Assembly: GCA_024449915.1 (NCBI GenBank)
Contig: JAMZAV010002220.1
Coordinates: 310,001 to 374,000 of the forward strand
DNA length: 64,000 nt
DNA from: Sweltsa coloradensis
Taxonomy: Eukaryota > Arthropoda > Insecta > Plecoptera > Chloroperlidae
Reading direction: 5' to 3'
The notes under the pieces were generated by a model that saw only the letters and a program-made list of their open reading frames with translations, searched no databases and was not told where the DNA came from. The position numbers and the translations under genes were made by a program. Below are positions 40,999-53,200 of the stretch, one piece after another. The first letter of the stretch is position 1, and each line of letters opens with the position of its first letter.

Positions 40999-41342
40999 GG
41001 TGTATATGAACAAGTATGTGTGGTGTAGTATGTATAATGTATGTATGTATGTATGTATGTGTGTGCGCGTGTGCGCTGTGCATACACACGCACTCTGTCG
41101 GTGGAGCCTTGAAACAATCCTATGAGTACTGCACCTTTATAAACAATCACTTGTATAAATTTCCATTTAGAAAATTATTTTGAATATTATATCTGGTGCT
41201 TTTCTAATCATCTTGTATCTTTACGTTGATGCTATATCTTTCAAAAAAGTAACTTTAACAACACTGCCCATAAATTTGGTTGGTTGGTAGCTGTCAGATA
41301 AGTAGAGATCTTGGATATCTTGAGGAATGTGGTATGTTCGGC
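40999..41342. other. OGFOD3 3' flank
   Basis: About 340 bp with a (TATG)n microsatellite at 41037-41060. No clear minus-strand AATAAA was spotted. Confidence 0.6.
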
Positions 41343-41473
41343 CTACTGAGGGTCCGAGATGGCGTGACGTATATCGCAGGTGAACGATACAGTGATGGCG
41401 TACCGTATGCCTTGCGTCACGCGCTCAACAAAATGCATGTTCTCTGCACCCGATGTGAAGATTGAAACCCGAC
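41343..41473 (-). CDS. OGFOD3: OGFOD3 terminal exon 6
   Basis: Acceptor ATGCTTCCAG. Encodes GRVSIFTSGAENMHFVERVT and GIRYAITVSFTC, with the distal iron-ligand His and the 2OG-binding Arg, then AISDPQ and TAG at 41345-41343. Confidence 0.95.
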
Positions 41474-44400
41474 CTGGAAGCATTTCAAGATTCTAGTACA
41501 ATGTACAGTACACATTAATTTGAATTCATTTTGACAACATTTTCTGAATCTGAATCTTACTGTTTAGTTTTATTTGAATTGTTTTATATGCTTGGCATTT
41601 GTACGTAAATAGGTACTTTTTAATATTTATCTATAGACACATACCCTAGTAGGCCTACATATATGATATTTAGTACAAGTATTTATTATTTCTCTCAATC
41701 ACCGTGAGATTGCTGATCTTACCTTTCTTGGGCTCGATGGTGCGGTTAGTGTGGTCAGCGTCGACGAACACAAACCGTCCACCCTGGAAGTCTGGTCCGA
41801 AGTCGTTCAAGTAGAGCAAGGAGGTGTAGTGAAATGACTGGTACGTCTCCTAAAACATGCGTAAAACCAAAGTACCCGTAAATAACATTTCTGGAGAACT
41901 CAAAGATAGTCTCTTGAGCCTGATTTAGACGGTTGAATGTTTTGTTCAAGATTCCTTGAATTCAAAGACAAAACATAATCAAAATGTGCAAAGATAATTA
42001 AATGCAGCAATATCTTCTCCACAACAATTATATTTTGGCCTTTGATTCAAGGAATCTGAACGAAACATTGAACCGTCCAAATCGGTCTTTAAACAGTAGG
42101 TCTAGGATTTAATTTATGTCTATTACTATTAGTGTAGACTGAAATTTGGTTCTTAAGGGTACAACCTACAAAGTTACTCAACCGGGTAATTTCTTGAAAT
42201 TACAATTGGGCTTTGCACGCCAAGCTTTTTGCACCACCGCATTGCCGGCCCTAATCATCAACATAGGTCGTGCCTGAATGACAATCCGCGTAGTTCTTTG
42301 TGCATGGCAGTAAAGATCATTGGGCTTGTACTAAGGTGACACTACGAGTGTGAGAAAGTGGCAGTGCAAAGCCCAATTGATGGAATGTTGTAATAAAATC
42401 AAAGGAAAACTTAAGCATCTGAAATTACTCTGGGAAAATATTAACATGCCACTTTTTTTAGTTTGGCTAAATTCAGCTTTTAAAGGGATGTTATGGCAAG
42501 TACAGTACCTTATCGACGTGTGGCAGCCAGTACTCGTCGTGTAGTGTTCTCGCCGGGAGGCTAGTCAGCCGCGAGAAGAAAGTCGGGTGAGTCAGGTGGA
42601 GAGTCGTCGGCTGGATCCGGAAGTGATGGGCTACGGCGTGGTGGATCTTTGTCTTCACTAGCCTGCAACGTTCAGTTTCTGTTACCTATTGATTAAGCTT
42701 ACAGAACCAGACCTAATTTTACAACTTTTGGACTTCTTTCTATATTCAGTTTTTTGTAAGCATATTAATACAGTAAATTTGCAAAATATATGGAAATCAA
42801 TCCAGAAATTTGAAAAAATACATCTGAGCTGGGTATTGAACCCGGGTGTCCCAATTGCGGGTTGGGTGCTTGATCCCTATGCTTCATGGTTAACTTCATA
42901 ACATCTGGATTGCTGAAAAATATGCATTCTGTTATTATTTTGTATGGTGAGGTACTAGTTTAATTTTTCTAGTGATTCAAAAATAAAAATAGTGAAAAAA
43001 TGCACATACATTTAAGTCATTTCTATAATCATGCTCTAAACAAAATGTCCTGCTTATACTTATTTTAATAACTAGGCCTTCAATTACCGGTATGTTTGTG
43101 TATTTTATATAACGTTACACTTACATTACTTATAAGTTATATGTAAGGTTATATCATGTTTAATATTTTCATACTCCCAAAATAAGTTACCTTTACATAG
43201 GTACTTTTGGATTAAAATGTAAAATGTGTAAAGAAAGCAAAGAACATCAACTAACTAAAAATTCAAGCACATTTTAAGAAGAACTAACTACCAAGTAGCC
43301 TATCTATGTAACAATGTTAGGCATCAATACAATAGGGCAATGCCAAGCTGGTTCGCCCAGATTCTCTGCCAGGATCACATGTTCGGGGTTTGGTCACAGG
43401 ACTCTTTACATTGTGGTTCCAGTGTAACTTACACATGGCGGTGACCAAACGTCGATTGTTCTGCACTCTGGTGGAAAATCTGTCGCCTACGACAACAATA
43501 ATGCACTGACTCCAAAATATTGTAAAGAATCCTATTGTATCGACGTCCAGACAACTGTGACCAAACCCCGATCGTTCTGCGCTCTGGAGGTTAGTTTGAC
43601 CATTGCCCTATAGTCAAAACCTTTCTTCTAAACACTTAATAATCATCCTCTAACAATGTAGTTCTTACGTTACTTTAAGGCTGATCGTCGCCCGTCCTAC
43701 AATCAAAACACATTCCACGGTATATATTATTTGTTTCTGGTCATTAATCAATTGTGACACATTTTTAAGGTATGGCATACCTCGAGAATTTTCTGCTCTT
43801 GTGAAATAAATGTTTTTTGTGTAAAACATATAGTTTTCTTTTGTTACTTTTAAAACTTTGAATAGGTACGTGTTTTCTTTAATTGAGAACAAAGTTTTAA
43901 AGTAAGTTAACAAAAGAAAATTGTATATTGATAAAAAATATTTATTTCACAAGAAAGAACAGAAAATTCTTGAGGTAATAATATGCCATATCTTCAAAAT
44001 GTGTAACAATTGATTAATGACCAGAAACAAATAATATGTAGTAGGCCTACCATGGAGTGTGGACACTCAGACTAACTACAACATTTTTGTAGTGAGGAAG
44101 GTAATTACAAAATTGTAAGAAATATCTATATTTATTAATTCCTTATTTCTTTTCTTGCAGCTATCGACCATCATTAAACCCCTGAACTCACAAATCGAGC
44201 ACAGTCTTGAGAAGAATTGATAGTGATAAGGCCTACACTAGGACTACTAACAATTACACATTGAGTAGACAAAGCTAGAGAGCAAGCCTTTCTCTAGAGT
44301 AGGCCTGTATCGTAAGCTGTGACTGCCATTGAAAAGAAATACATAGGCGGAGGCCTATCTAAGCACTATGTTTATCAACATAAAGCTTACGTAAATAAAG

Positions 44401-47400
44401 TTACAACATCAATATTTTATGGAAACAGTAAGCCTGTACATAAGGAAGCAGGCTTTTACATCTCAAAACGGTTCACTTAGGTGCTGTATATCAACTGATA
44501 ACAATTGCAATTTGAGGTGTCTATTTAACATCCAAAAACGTTTTGAGTCAAAATGTTTTGGCCTATCACTACATTAAAAACAGTTTTTACTAAATTGATT
44601 TGAAATGTTTTGTATAAGTGGTAAATTTATATTCTATTAATTTTAATTGTATTTAAAGTACTGTGTCTAAATATAAAGTTAGCAGATAGAGATAGAAAGC
44701 TACAATTCACGCTTACTTGTACATGTCAAAGTCAGCCTTCTTGAAGAGATTTTGAGCCATGTCCATCTTGTAGAAATTAACAAAGCTGTCATTCAACGAC
44801 AGCGCTCCGGAATGTAGATCCAAGATGGCCGCTGCGCCGTCAGATCCTAGAGCCAAGCCGCGCTTTGCAAGACCGAGCAATGCGTCTGCCTCTATGGCCG
44901 TAACCAGCGTGTCGGAGACTAAACGTCCACACCTAGATGGCACACATCCTGCAATGATCAATGATCATAGGTAGTGTCAGTTTAGATTGGCAGAATGTAA
45001 CTATCTAAGAATACTAGAAGCACAAAGCATGCATGCCAACATACACACCAATTTGTTTATTTTGTGGTGTGATGAAAGGAATGCCAAAAGGCTGGATCAT
45101 GTGAGAAACATGTAGAGATAGGATAGGAGACCAACAGCTTACCTGAAGTGGAGTAGGCGCGCCGTGATAGAAGACAAACACAAATAAACAAATAACACTA
45201 CATTTCAAACGTTTCGGTCTACGTGACCTTCCTCAGTGAGTAGAGAAGAGTTACTGAGGTGAAAAACTAAAGCTAGGTAGCCGTTGGCTAGGGTGGGGGT
45301 GGGGTGAAGTGAAAGATGAGTGGGGGGTGTGGAATGGGTGACAGGGAGGGGTAGAGAGGAGGAGAGGGAGGACTACCTAAGGTTTAAGTTAGGTTTGTGG
45401 CACGATTTGCAAATCCATTGGTAGGCCAGTTCCCATCTTCTCAGTTCTCCATAGTGTACAGTACACGGTCACCCATTCCACACCCCCCACTCATCTTTCA
45501 CTTCACCCCACCCCCACCCTAGCCAACGGCTACCTAGCTTTAGTTTTTCACCTCAGTAACTCTTCTCTACTCACTGAGGAAGGTCACGTAGACCGAAACG
45601 TTTGAAATGTAGTGTTATTTGTTTATATTTTGTGTTTATGTCTTCTATCACGGCGCGCCTACTCCACTTCAGGTAAGCTGTTGGTCTCCTATCCTATCTC
45701 TACATGTTCCTCACACAATTTGTTTATTTTATTTACTAGGAAAACGCTAAAGTCCCGCCGCGTTGATGGATGAGCTTTTTAAAGGTTTTAGTTTGCGTGG
45801 GATAACTTTACTTTTGCAAGTGCTTTGTTTTGCTGCCTACGCATTGTAGGTGAATGTTGTCAAGTTTCTTTTGTTTCTTGTCAATTGGTATTATTTACCG
45901 TAAAAAACTTATATTAAAAGCTTTATTTCTATGGATTCTGGCTAACTTTTTCAACTTTTTCTTTCAAAAGGTACTACATCACCATAACCTTAATGTCCGT
46001 GTATAATATGAACGTTGTAGCCCCACCCGTTTGGTCAGAATTGGCCCAAATGGCACGAAAAAATCGCACAAAAAATCAAAAAACTTATATTCAAAGCTTT
46101 ATTTCTATAGATTCTGGCTAACTTTTTCAACTTTTTCTTTCAGAAAGCAATACATCACCATTACCTTAATGTCCATGTGAAATATGAACGTTGTAGCCCC
46201 ATCCGTTTGGTCAGAATCGGCCAAAATGTGACGAAAATATCGCACTAAAAATCGAAAAAAATCGTAAAAGTACGATATTCATGAGAAATATTTCTTCGAT
46301 TGTACCCAAAAACGTAGCAAGTCTAAGTTCAGAGATTTCGAAGGTCCTGTCAAATTTTCATCAAGATCGCATATGCCGTTTGCCCGGTAGAGAGCGAACA
46401 AACAGACAAAAATACAAACAAAAAAACAAAAAAACAAAAAAACAAAAAAAAAACACCCGAGCTAAATTTTTTGGGGGTCAGTGAAATTGAAGTCTTCGCT
46501 TCACTCGCTTCGCTCGCTACGCTCATCCAATTATATATTATATATTTTATATAATTTAGGCCTATAGAGATATTTCATAATAAATACAATTTAATATATT
46601 ATTCAAGAGGGGGAAAAAATGGTAGGCTTATCTCTTTAATAAATCAATGAGTAAAAATATCAAAATAAATGTGGTTTGGAAAAGTTGTTGTTTGTCGTTC
46701 ATTTGTTGTAGTTCATACCAAAAACGAAGTGTAGTATCCTTGCCAGTAAGGTTTATTTTAAAATTACATACCTACCTACCTACCTAATTTCTGCTGCCGA
46801 CCTTGAAATATATGTAGGCCTAATGCCAATGTTTGAGAAGAGGAGTTAATGTTTCTTAGAAGACCTGTTTTTACAAAACCTTGACATAAAGAACCAGTGT
46901 TTATTTATTTATGATTAGAGTGTTTCTGTTAAACCGTACATTTTTACCAATTATTCGTCATAATATAATAGTGAACGATATGATGCTGCCATTGTGTATG
47001 AAATAGAGATATATTTCATACACAAAAGTACTGCTAAAAAGGTGTGACGATAGCAGCCTTAGCTGAAACCTCATATAGCACAGGTTGATGGAACAAACTA
47101 AGACAATTTACATAATGTGTTACCGATATTGGTGTACTTGGCACATCTGCGACATCCGTGTAGACCTAGTCTCTCTACATAAACTAATGAATAAATTTGA
47201 ATGGAAAAACTTAATACGGTATGTCTAGACTCTAGAGCCACCTTATACATTTTTGTGAGTCAAGCTGGACCACCCTTCCGCACTCCCATAAACATTTTAT
47301 GTAAGACTGCAATTTGTCTTAGTAGGCCTATTTGCAAACTGATGTCAGATCAAAAGTTTCAACATCACATTGCAATGTTGAACTTAATTCGTCATCAAAA

Positions 47401-49872
47401 AGTTTACAAAATGTAAAAATGTTTTTGGTAGCCGAGATGATAATGGTGATATGACATTACGTCGTCGAGGCCCTAGTCAAGTTCAAAACTACTGATATTT
47501 TAGGTCTTCTCATACCGCCTTGATCAGAACGGATCACAGGCAATGGCATGAACGTCATGTCATATGCTTTTTGCTGTAGCCTACTATGATCGGGATTATA
47601 GACCAGGAAAAATCCACTGTTTTCATGAATTTCAAAATCTCAGCTTTCAGGCAATCGCAAAACTTTACCACGTTACCAACATTAAAACGAAACATGGATA
47701 TCAAGTGGGAGCTTTAGTTTCTTGCATAATATTAAAGATATGTGGGGTGAAATATTGATGATCTGCACACGAAGGCCTCGCTCAACACTAACAGTCAAGT
47801 AGGCCTACCTGGTAGTCCCTACATAAATTGTAGGCCTATTAGTCCTTCCAACAAGCTGTCAAGAAAGATATTACTGCCCATTTATAATTAAATGTTCGGT
47901 CAAGAAGTGTTTGAGAACTGAGATTAGCTTAACAATAAACAAATAGAATGTGTAAATGGTGACTTTGGCACTGTCCTAGGTCTAATAAATTCCAAGGTTG
48001 TTGTTCCGAATTATCCTTGGTCGAGCATGGATGATACTTGAGAAAGGAGACAGAGTCTCCGTGATATCGCAAATAAAATTATGTAATCCAGGTTAAAGTT
48101 CAGTCGAGTGTTTTTTTTTAATTTATCCTTGTTGATTCTGGTGCTGTCTGCATGTCCAGCTTGTTTGGCCTGTGTTTCCTATTTAAAATACTAGTTTCTA
48201 GTTGGTTAGGTATTGTTCGCTCGTCAATAGTGTTGGCCCCAACAGATAATCAGTTAAAATTGACTTAGGCCCGATTCCACCAAGTCTTAAACTCGAGTTT
48301 AATTTTGTTAAACCTCGGTTAGCTTGAAAATGCGTTCCACCAGAACTAAACTCGAGTTTAAACCGAGCTTAAACTAAACCCTACCTGGGGTGCGGTTTAA
48401 CAACTTAAACTGGACTCACCGCCAGTACGATATTCGATTCCACATATAACAAGCTGTGATTTTGACGATGTGACGATGTGGAATCGGTTTTATTTACGTC
48501 TTTATACCTGTTTATACGTGTTTATACTGTTCAACAACTTGTAACAGCAAGATTTTCTCACTCTCCGAGTAGTTAGTACCACGCGAACGTATTTTCATTT
48601 TTCATAGGTTATGTTGTCAGTGTGTCGTCACTGTCTTGTTCAACAGCTGACCGTGGAGACAAAATCACGTGATTTTTGAAGAACCAATCACAGACATTTT
48701 TACAAAATAAACTCCGCTTAGCTAAACGGAGGTGAATAAAATGTGGTGGAATGGGTCATGGTTTAAACTGAAGTTTAAAGATAAGCGGAGCTTAGTTAAA
48801 CTCGAGTTTAGCATCCATTTGGTGGAAACGGGCCTTAGTGGGAAGACTCTAAGTTCTAAATACGAATGTATTTGTTTAATAACTTATTGAGATAGTCGTC
48901 TACTCGTCTATGTCAAACTGCTTACACACCAGGAAACTCCTCGATCTCCGCCTTGTAGCTGTCGGAACAAGGAACGTCCTGTGCTCGCTGACTCAGCTTG
49001 TCTCTGTGCTTGGCAAACGCAATCTCCTTGCTATCTTTGATGGAGAAGTAAACGACTGCGAATACTCCGACCAGCATAACCCCACGCGTCCACATCCGCT
49101 GGTTGGGTATCTGCGGGACTGGGCCGAACTTGTCCCTAGGATAGAGATTGAACAATTTAAACATTTATGTTGAAATAATAAACACACAGCCAGATTGATG
49201 AAAGAATTGTAAAAAAACTCTTCTGAGAGTGTTTGCTATAGCCTAGAGGACCTATTTTATGATAAGGGCTTTTTAAAGTTACATCAGTCGTACGTTATAC
49301 TGAAAAGCGTGCAGGTAGTAATATATTATGCTGTGAACGTATGTTGAACTGTTGTAGAATCAGTAGGAATTTCCAATAGTAGACGCGGTGGGCCTACCCA
49401 TTGTGTTGAATGTAGGCCTACTAACGAACAGGACTAGTTGTACAGTAATTCTAGGGCCCATGCTTATAGAGAGGTTATCTTATAGCATTATCATGAAAGG
49501 GAATATCAATTAGACCAATTATTACAAGTCACTATCCTGTAGGGCCTCCGCCTATGCAGTGTGCAAACATAAGTCTGAACCGCCTATAGTCTAGGCCTAT
49601 GGCATGCACCCAAGTTGTTTCTCAGCATGTGAAAATGTCCCCTAAAACTAGCATCCTTACATAAACAAAGAGCATCAAGCTGATAACACATTTGATACTT
49701 AATAATAAGGCTCTCACCCCGGCTTAGATTTTGTCCCTTCCTTCTCGCTGGGCTTAGACCTGCTACTTTTAGACTTCTTACTTTTTTCTTCATTCTGGGA
49801 GGAAACCAATTTCTCTTTTGATGATTTCTTGCGCTTAGTAACCTTAGATTCCGGTGATGATTTTGAGTTCAT
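41343..49872 (-). CDS. OGFOD3: OGFOD3, 2-oxoglutarate/Fe(II) dioxygenase domain protein, complete, 6 exons
   Basis: Family role: single-pass type II membrane protein with a prolyl-4-hydroxylase-like Fe(II)/2OG oxygenase fold; its substrate is not established. Exons in transcript order: 49872-49718, 49135-48930, 44948-44717, 42662-42509, 41849-41723, 41473-41343. All junctions are GT-AG with compatible phases: 335 codons, 334 residues (human about 319). Domains: Lys/Ser-rich cytosolic tail 1-52; membrane segment about 67-84 (WTRGVMLVGVFAVVYFSI); VPCS and CVPSRCGR cysteines; DGAAAILDLHSGALSL block; catalytic half with HDEYW and HVD (Fe ligands H and D), distal His in ENMHFVE and 2OG-binding Arg in IRYAIT. 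It ends AISDPQ-stop. The gene converges on XYLT. Its large third-exon-upstream intron holds a Penelope-like element, a Helentron and a SINE. Confidence 0.95.
41723..41849 (-). CDS. OGFOD3: OGFOD3 exon 5
   Basis: Acceptor GTTTTAG, donor AAAG|GTAAGA. Encodes ETYQSFHYTSLLYLNDFG and FQGGRFVFVDADHTNRTIEP, the double-stranded beta-helix strands with the GG(R/x)F(x)F block of the prolyl-4-hydroxylase superfamily. Confidence 0.94.
41918..42090. repeat. Foldback MITE in OGFOD3 intron
   Basis: Arms AGACGGTTGAATGTTTTGTT...GATTCCTTGAAT and ATTCAAGGAATC...AACGAAACATTGAACCGTC pair over about 40 bp. One arm plus adjoining sequence matches the tandem units at 4221-4600. Confidence 0.7.
42509..42662 (-). CDS. 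OGFOD3: OGFOD3 exon 4 (Fe-ligand HxD)
   Basis: Acceptor GTTGCAG, donor AAG|GTACTG. Encodes LHLTHPTFFSRLTS, ARTLHDEYW and PHVDK. The HVD triplet supplies the first His and the Asp of the 2-His-1-carboxylate iron site. Confidence 0.94.
42775..42917 (-). repeat. Diverged tRNA-like foldback element
   Basis: AATCAATCCAGAAATT on the left and ATCTGGATTG on the right. The minus-strand centre carries GGGTTCAATACCC, a T-arm-like hairpin. Same family as 35492-35625 but more decayed. Confidence 0.6.
43333..43610. mobile_element. MITE, 278 bp
   Basis: TAGGGCAATG and CATTGCCCTA are perfect 10-bp terminal inverted repeats. The interior has inverted copies of TTTGGTCAC/GTGACCAAA and CGATCGTTCTGCGCTCTGG. 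A TA target duplication is possible but cannot be told from the repeat itself. Related fragment at 18556-18632. Confidence 0.7.
43714..44066. repeat. Large foldback with ~150-bp arms
   Basis: CCACGGTATATATTATTTGT through CTTTTAAAACTTTG is mirrored, with scattered indels, by CAAAGTTTTAAAG through ACAAATAATATG...CCATGG. The loop is about 30 bp. No coding sequence. Confidence 0.8.
44161..44220 (+). other. Exon-like segment on plus strand in OGFOD3 intron
   Basis: TTATTTCTTTTCTTGCAG is a strong acceptor, followed by LSTIIKPLNSQIEHSLEKN and TGA. No upstream partner and no recognised family; may be chance. Confidence 0.2.
44717..44948 (-). CDS. OGFOD3: OGFOD3 exon 3
   Basis: Acceptor TCATTGCAG, donor AA|GTAAGC. 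Encodes CVPSRCGRLVSDTLVT, then KRGLALGSDGAAAILDLHSG and NFYKMDMAQNLF, matching the CTPRKCGR...GLSLGGSDGGASILDLHSGALS block of vertebrate OGFOD3. Confidence 0.95.
45064..45716 (-). mobile_element. Second Penelope-type element, foldback form
   Basis: Flanked by the direct repeat AATTTGTTTATTTT (45050-45063 and 45717-45730). Inverted arms of about 260 bp enclose a ~110-bp centre. On the minus strand the centre encodes RRWELAYQWICKS...PNLNLR, the C-terminus also seen in the 7.8-kb Penelope frame. Arms contain CTGAGGA, a GGTC/GACC stem and GAAACG, a hammerhead-like core with one extra A. Everything upstream of the last ~25 codons is missing. Confidence 0.82.
45736..46530 (-). mobile_element. Helentron-like element, family 2
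   Basis: Minus-strand copy of the 22858 element: begins TTGGATGAGCGTAGCG and ends GCGTTTTCCTAG|T. It lies 5 bp from the Penelope element's target duplication. Confidence 0.78.
46531..47949. other. OGFOD3 intron 2 remainder
   Basis: 1.4 kb, AT-rich, nothing recognised. Confidence 0.6.
47950..48870 (+). mobile_element. Decayed SINE with two nested insertions
   Basis: Body motifs of the 12593 SINE appear in order: GTGACTTTGG, TTATCCTTGTTGATTCTGG, CCTATTTAAAATA, GTTGGTTAGGTATTG, AATCAGTT and GGGAAGACTCTAA. They are split by a ~100-bp insert (48020-48119) flanked by AATTATCCTTG / AATTTATCCTTG, and by a Harbinger-type MITE. Confidence 0.75.
48268..48834. mobile_element. PIF/Harbinger-type MITE, 567 bp
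   Basis: GGCCCGATTCCACCAAGT at the left and GGTGGAAACGGGCC at the right form imperfect inverted ends. Both are followed inward by AAACTCGAGTTTA. The 3-bp duplication TTA flanks it (48265-48267, 48835-48837), typical of Harbinger elements. Confidence 0.8.
48930..49135 (-). CDS. OGFOD3: OGFOD3 exon 2 (membrane anchor)
   Basis: Acceptor CTATCCTAG, donor G|GTGTGT. Encodes DKFGPVPQIPNQRMW, one hydrophobic helix and a polar stalk ending DVPCSDSYKAEIEEFPG. The VPCS segment is conserved in OGFOD3. Confidence 0.9.
49718..49872 (-). CDS. OGFOD3: OGFOD3 exon 1 (start codon)
   Basis: ATG at 49872-49870, MNSKSSPESKVTKRKKSSKE onward, a strongly basic Ser/Lys-rich cytosolic tail. Donor GG|GTGAGA, phase 2. 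This is the first ATG of the open frame joining to exon 2. Confidence 0.85.
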
Positions 49873-50270
49873 GTTTACTTTTGATGACAAAGTAGAGATA
49901 CGTTCAAATACACAGAAAACAACATAACCTCACAAATTCCGGTTTAAAGTGACGCCCAGCTTTCGACAACACAATCTGCGCACGCGTAGACCTAGGCCTC
50001 GTAGTTTATTATGACCCCTTCCTTTTCGGTCACGCTCCGTTTAATTTAAATAATAATTACTCTAGTTTATGTGGCATACTGTAATGGTTTTATGTTGGGG
50101 CCTTGATTGTGATACACACACGTAATACAAAAAAACATCGCTGGCTGTCTTGCTAGAAGTGACACTGACAGAAGTTCTATGTACGCCTTCTTCTTTTTTG
50201 CCGCGCCCGTTGTTGTGGCTCCTGTGCGGCCAGTAGTTTTGTTTCGGAGGAAAGTTTTAAAATAATCTTT
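49873..50270 (-). promoter_or_regulatory. OGFOD3 5' flank
   Basis: Upstream of the ATG. GC content rises modestly around 49960-50040. No TATA box or transcription start can be assigned. Confidence 0.3.
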
Positions 50271-53200
50271 ATTGTGTATTCTGGGCCTCAGTTTTTACAA
50301 AATTACAAGGGGAAGTGTTCCGGTTTTGGAAATAAGTATGGATTATCATGCAAATTATAGTTGGTTCCTAGGTTAGGGGGAAAATTAAATTAGAAGCAAT
50401 ACAACATCAAAAAACGACAGTGATATAGGGACTATTTTCTTGAGGCCCAGTATAGTAAGACCGACAATCAGTCTACCCTATATTGCGTGTAGTACGAAAT
50501 CTAATAAAGCTATCTTATTTATATTCACATTAGTTTTAATTTTGCTTCCAAAGTTCGTAGTTATCGGTATTGTTATCTCGCTTGCCAAAAAACCAAAAGT
50601 TTGATTTATTGGGAAATTGGGTTCGTGCAAAGCGCGGTGGTTTTACATTTTTGGTCAATACAAGGGAAAAACAATTCTAAAAACACACAAAATTAAAAAA
50701 AAAGTTCTATGTCATAGGGGAAACCACAAGGTGGGCTTTAGTATTCTGGGCCTCAATTCTGACCAAAAAAACAAGGTGACGAGTTGCGTATACTGGGTCT
50801 CTGTATCAAAGTCATATAGTTTCAATTAAATTTAAATCTGTGCGAATGGGTCTAAATTTTTGTAAAATTTTAAACGAAAATTTTAAGGAACCCTAGGCCC
50901 AAATTTAATTTCTCGAAAAAAAGGGGGTTTTTAAAAATATTTTAAGTCGTATACATTTGAAAAGGGACCAAGAGGGTATTGGGGTCTCTTTTTGGGTACC
51001 ACCCGATCGCCGCTAGGTGTCTCTCGGTTGTCGTTCGCGCACTTTAAAGCCGTTTGTTCCCCGCACGACTATTTTATCGGCTGGTTGAGCATCCCGGCAG
51101 GGGCCCCCCACTTTTTAAAAACTGCAGGGAAATTTCCCCCCTCTTCTCGAACCAAATATTTTTTAGAGTAGTAGTAGTAGAAATCTTTTTAGCTTTTTTC
51201 AAATTTTTACTTTGTACACAACAAAAAGCATAAATTTTCCCAATTTAAATATTTTACATAGTCATTAAATTCAGCCTCAAGGGGAACCAGACTGTGCGTT
51301 AAAAATTTACATTTAATCATTAAAAACTATCCAAAAATATACGTTCAAACAGATTTTAGATTTTAGAATAAAAAACACAGGGATGGGACAATTTTTGTTC
51401 ATATTGGGTAATTGAGGGGCCCCACTATAGAAGGTCCCGGTGGCCACCTTTAACATTTTTTTTTACACATTAACTTGGTTTAGCCCGGGAAATCCTCAAA
51501 ACCAGTAACATCTTATTCCATCCGCACCTTTAACTATCTTACAGCAATTAACTCTAAATCGGTTTCTTTTGCACTTTTTTAACTTCAAAAGGTTAATCTA
51601 TTAAAATTCTCTTTCCCCTTTTGAAAAAAAATAGTGTTTTTTCCCAAATTTAGTGCTTTTTTCTTTAAATGATCATTTTTTTTCCATTTTTAGTGTTATA
51701 AGGATTTTTTTTTAAATGTTTATTAAATTTCTACACAAGATCCTGGCCCTATTCCTTTCGAGTTTTTAAACAAGAAAGTTAGTTTTTTTAAAAAGGATTC
51801 TTTGTTTTAACGTTCACCCAACCCTAACGTTTTCCCACCCATCTCACAAATAGATTTTTCGTCTAGTACCCATAGTATACACCGCTTTTACTTTATTTTG
51901 AGCTTTTGCACCCGGTTATGTCATTTTTATTTAGAAAGAAAAAAAAATAGAACTACAAAAAGTAAAAAAGGGAGTTTTTAGTTGGCAAATTTTTTTTTGC
52001 AAACTAATTGGTAGATTTCCACACTTTTTTTGGGAAAAAGTCCAAAATTTCCTGGCAAAACTCTTAATGATGGGTTGCCATTTTTTTTCAAAAGTCATTT
52101 TTTCATCAAATTTTAACCCAAAAAAGTTTTTGGAAATCATGTACGGGCATCTTTTTTTTCCCTCCCCCAATTTTTTAGGTCAATTTTTTAAATTAAATTT
52201 TTGTTTTCGCCTTTTTTTGGTTAATACCCACTTTTGGCCTTTTGTTTTTTTACATTTGGGGGTCACCCTTTTTTATCCCCAAGCCATGTTCTAGTCTCCC
52301 TTAAATCTTTTTCTATAGTAAAAAAAACCATTTCAGTTTTTTTCCACGCAAACAATTAAAAAATCGTCAGCATAAATATAAATTTTACAATTTTTAAAGA
52401 TATGCACTATTTTTCTTTAATATATAAAATAAAAAAAGGGGTTTCCAAAAGGTTTGAGCCTTCGGTACCCCATTGTTGTTTTCACTGATTTAGAATATGC
52501 CTTTTTTTTTTCAGACAAAATAACTCTGAAAAAACTTCTTTTTAAACGACAAATGAAATGTAAACACGCCATTCGAGATTGTTTTAAAAAAAGGGCACGG
52601 GAAATTTTAAAAACTTTTAAAGAAGGAAAAATCAAAATGATTAGAAAAAAAAAAATTTAAATTGGGAATTGTTTTTGGGAAATGAAGCAGCCTTTTGAAG
52701 AGGGAGACACAAAATTAATCCCCGGATTTTCGGGGACTCTTAAAATATCTATTCCCATCAATAAAGGTCCGCACCTTTCAAAAAGGCCAAGTCGTTTTTA
52801 AAATGAGTATTGATTTTTTTCAGCTTTTAAAGGCACCCCCCCAAGGGAAGAGACGTTCAGGCTAATTTTCTTTACGGGTATGTTCTTTATAGAATGTAGG
52901 AAAGTATCAGTTTAACTATGCGTTTTATGTTTTTTATTGATAACAGAAGATAGAGCTTTTTTAAAGTAAAATGGGGTTTTGGTATCATTTTTGATCAAAA
53001 GATATCGGGCTTAAAAAAAAAACACGGGAAATTTCCCATCCCCCGCCCCTTTTGTTAAATCCGACCAATCCCTTTGAACCCCCTTAAAGGGTGTATCCTG
53101 TATAGGATCTTTCTAAAAAAACACTGGGGGGAACCAGGGAAATTTTCGAGGTTCTACTGCAAACTGTTTTTATACGAACTTTTAATACGGGGACTTAAAA

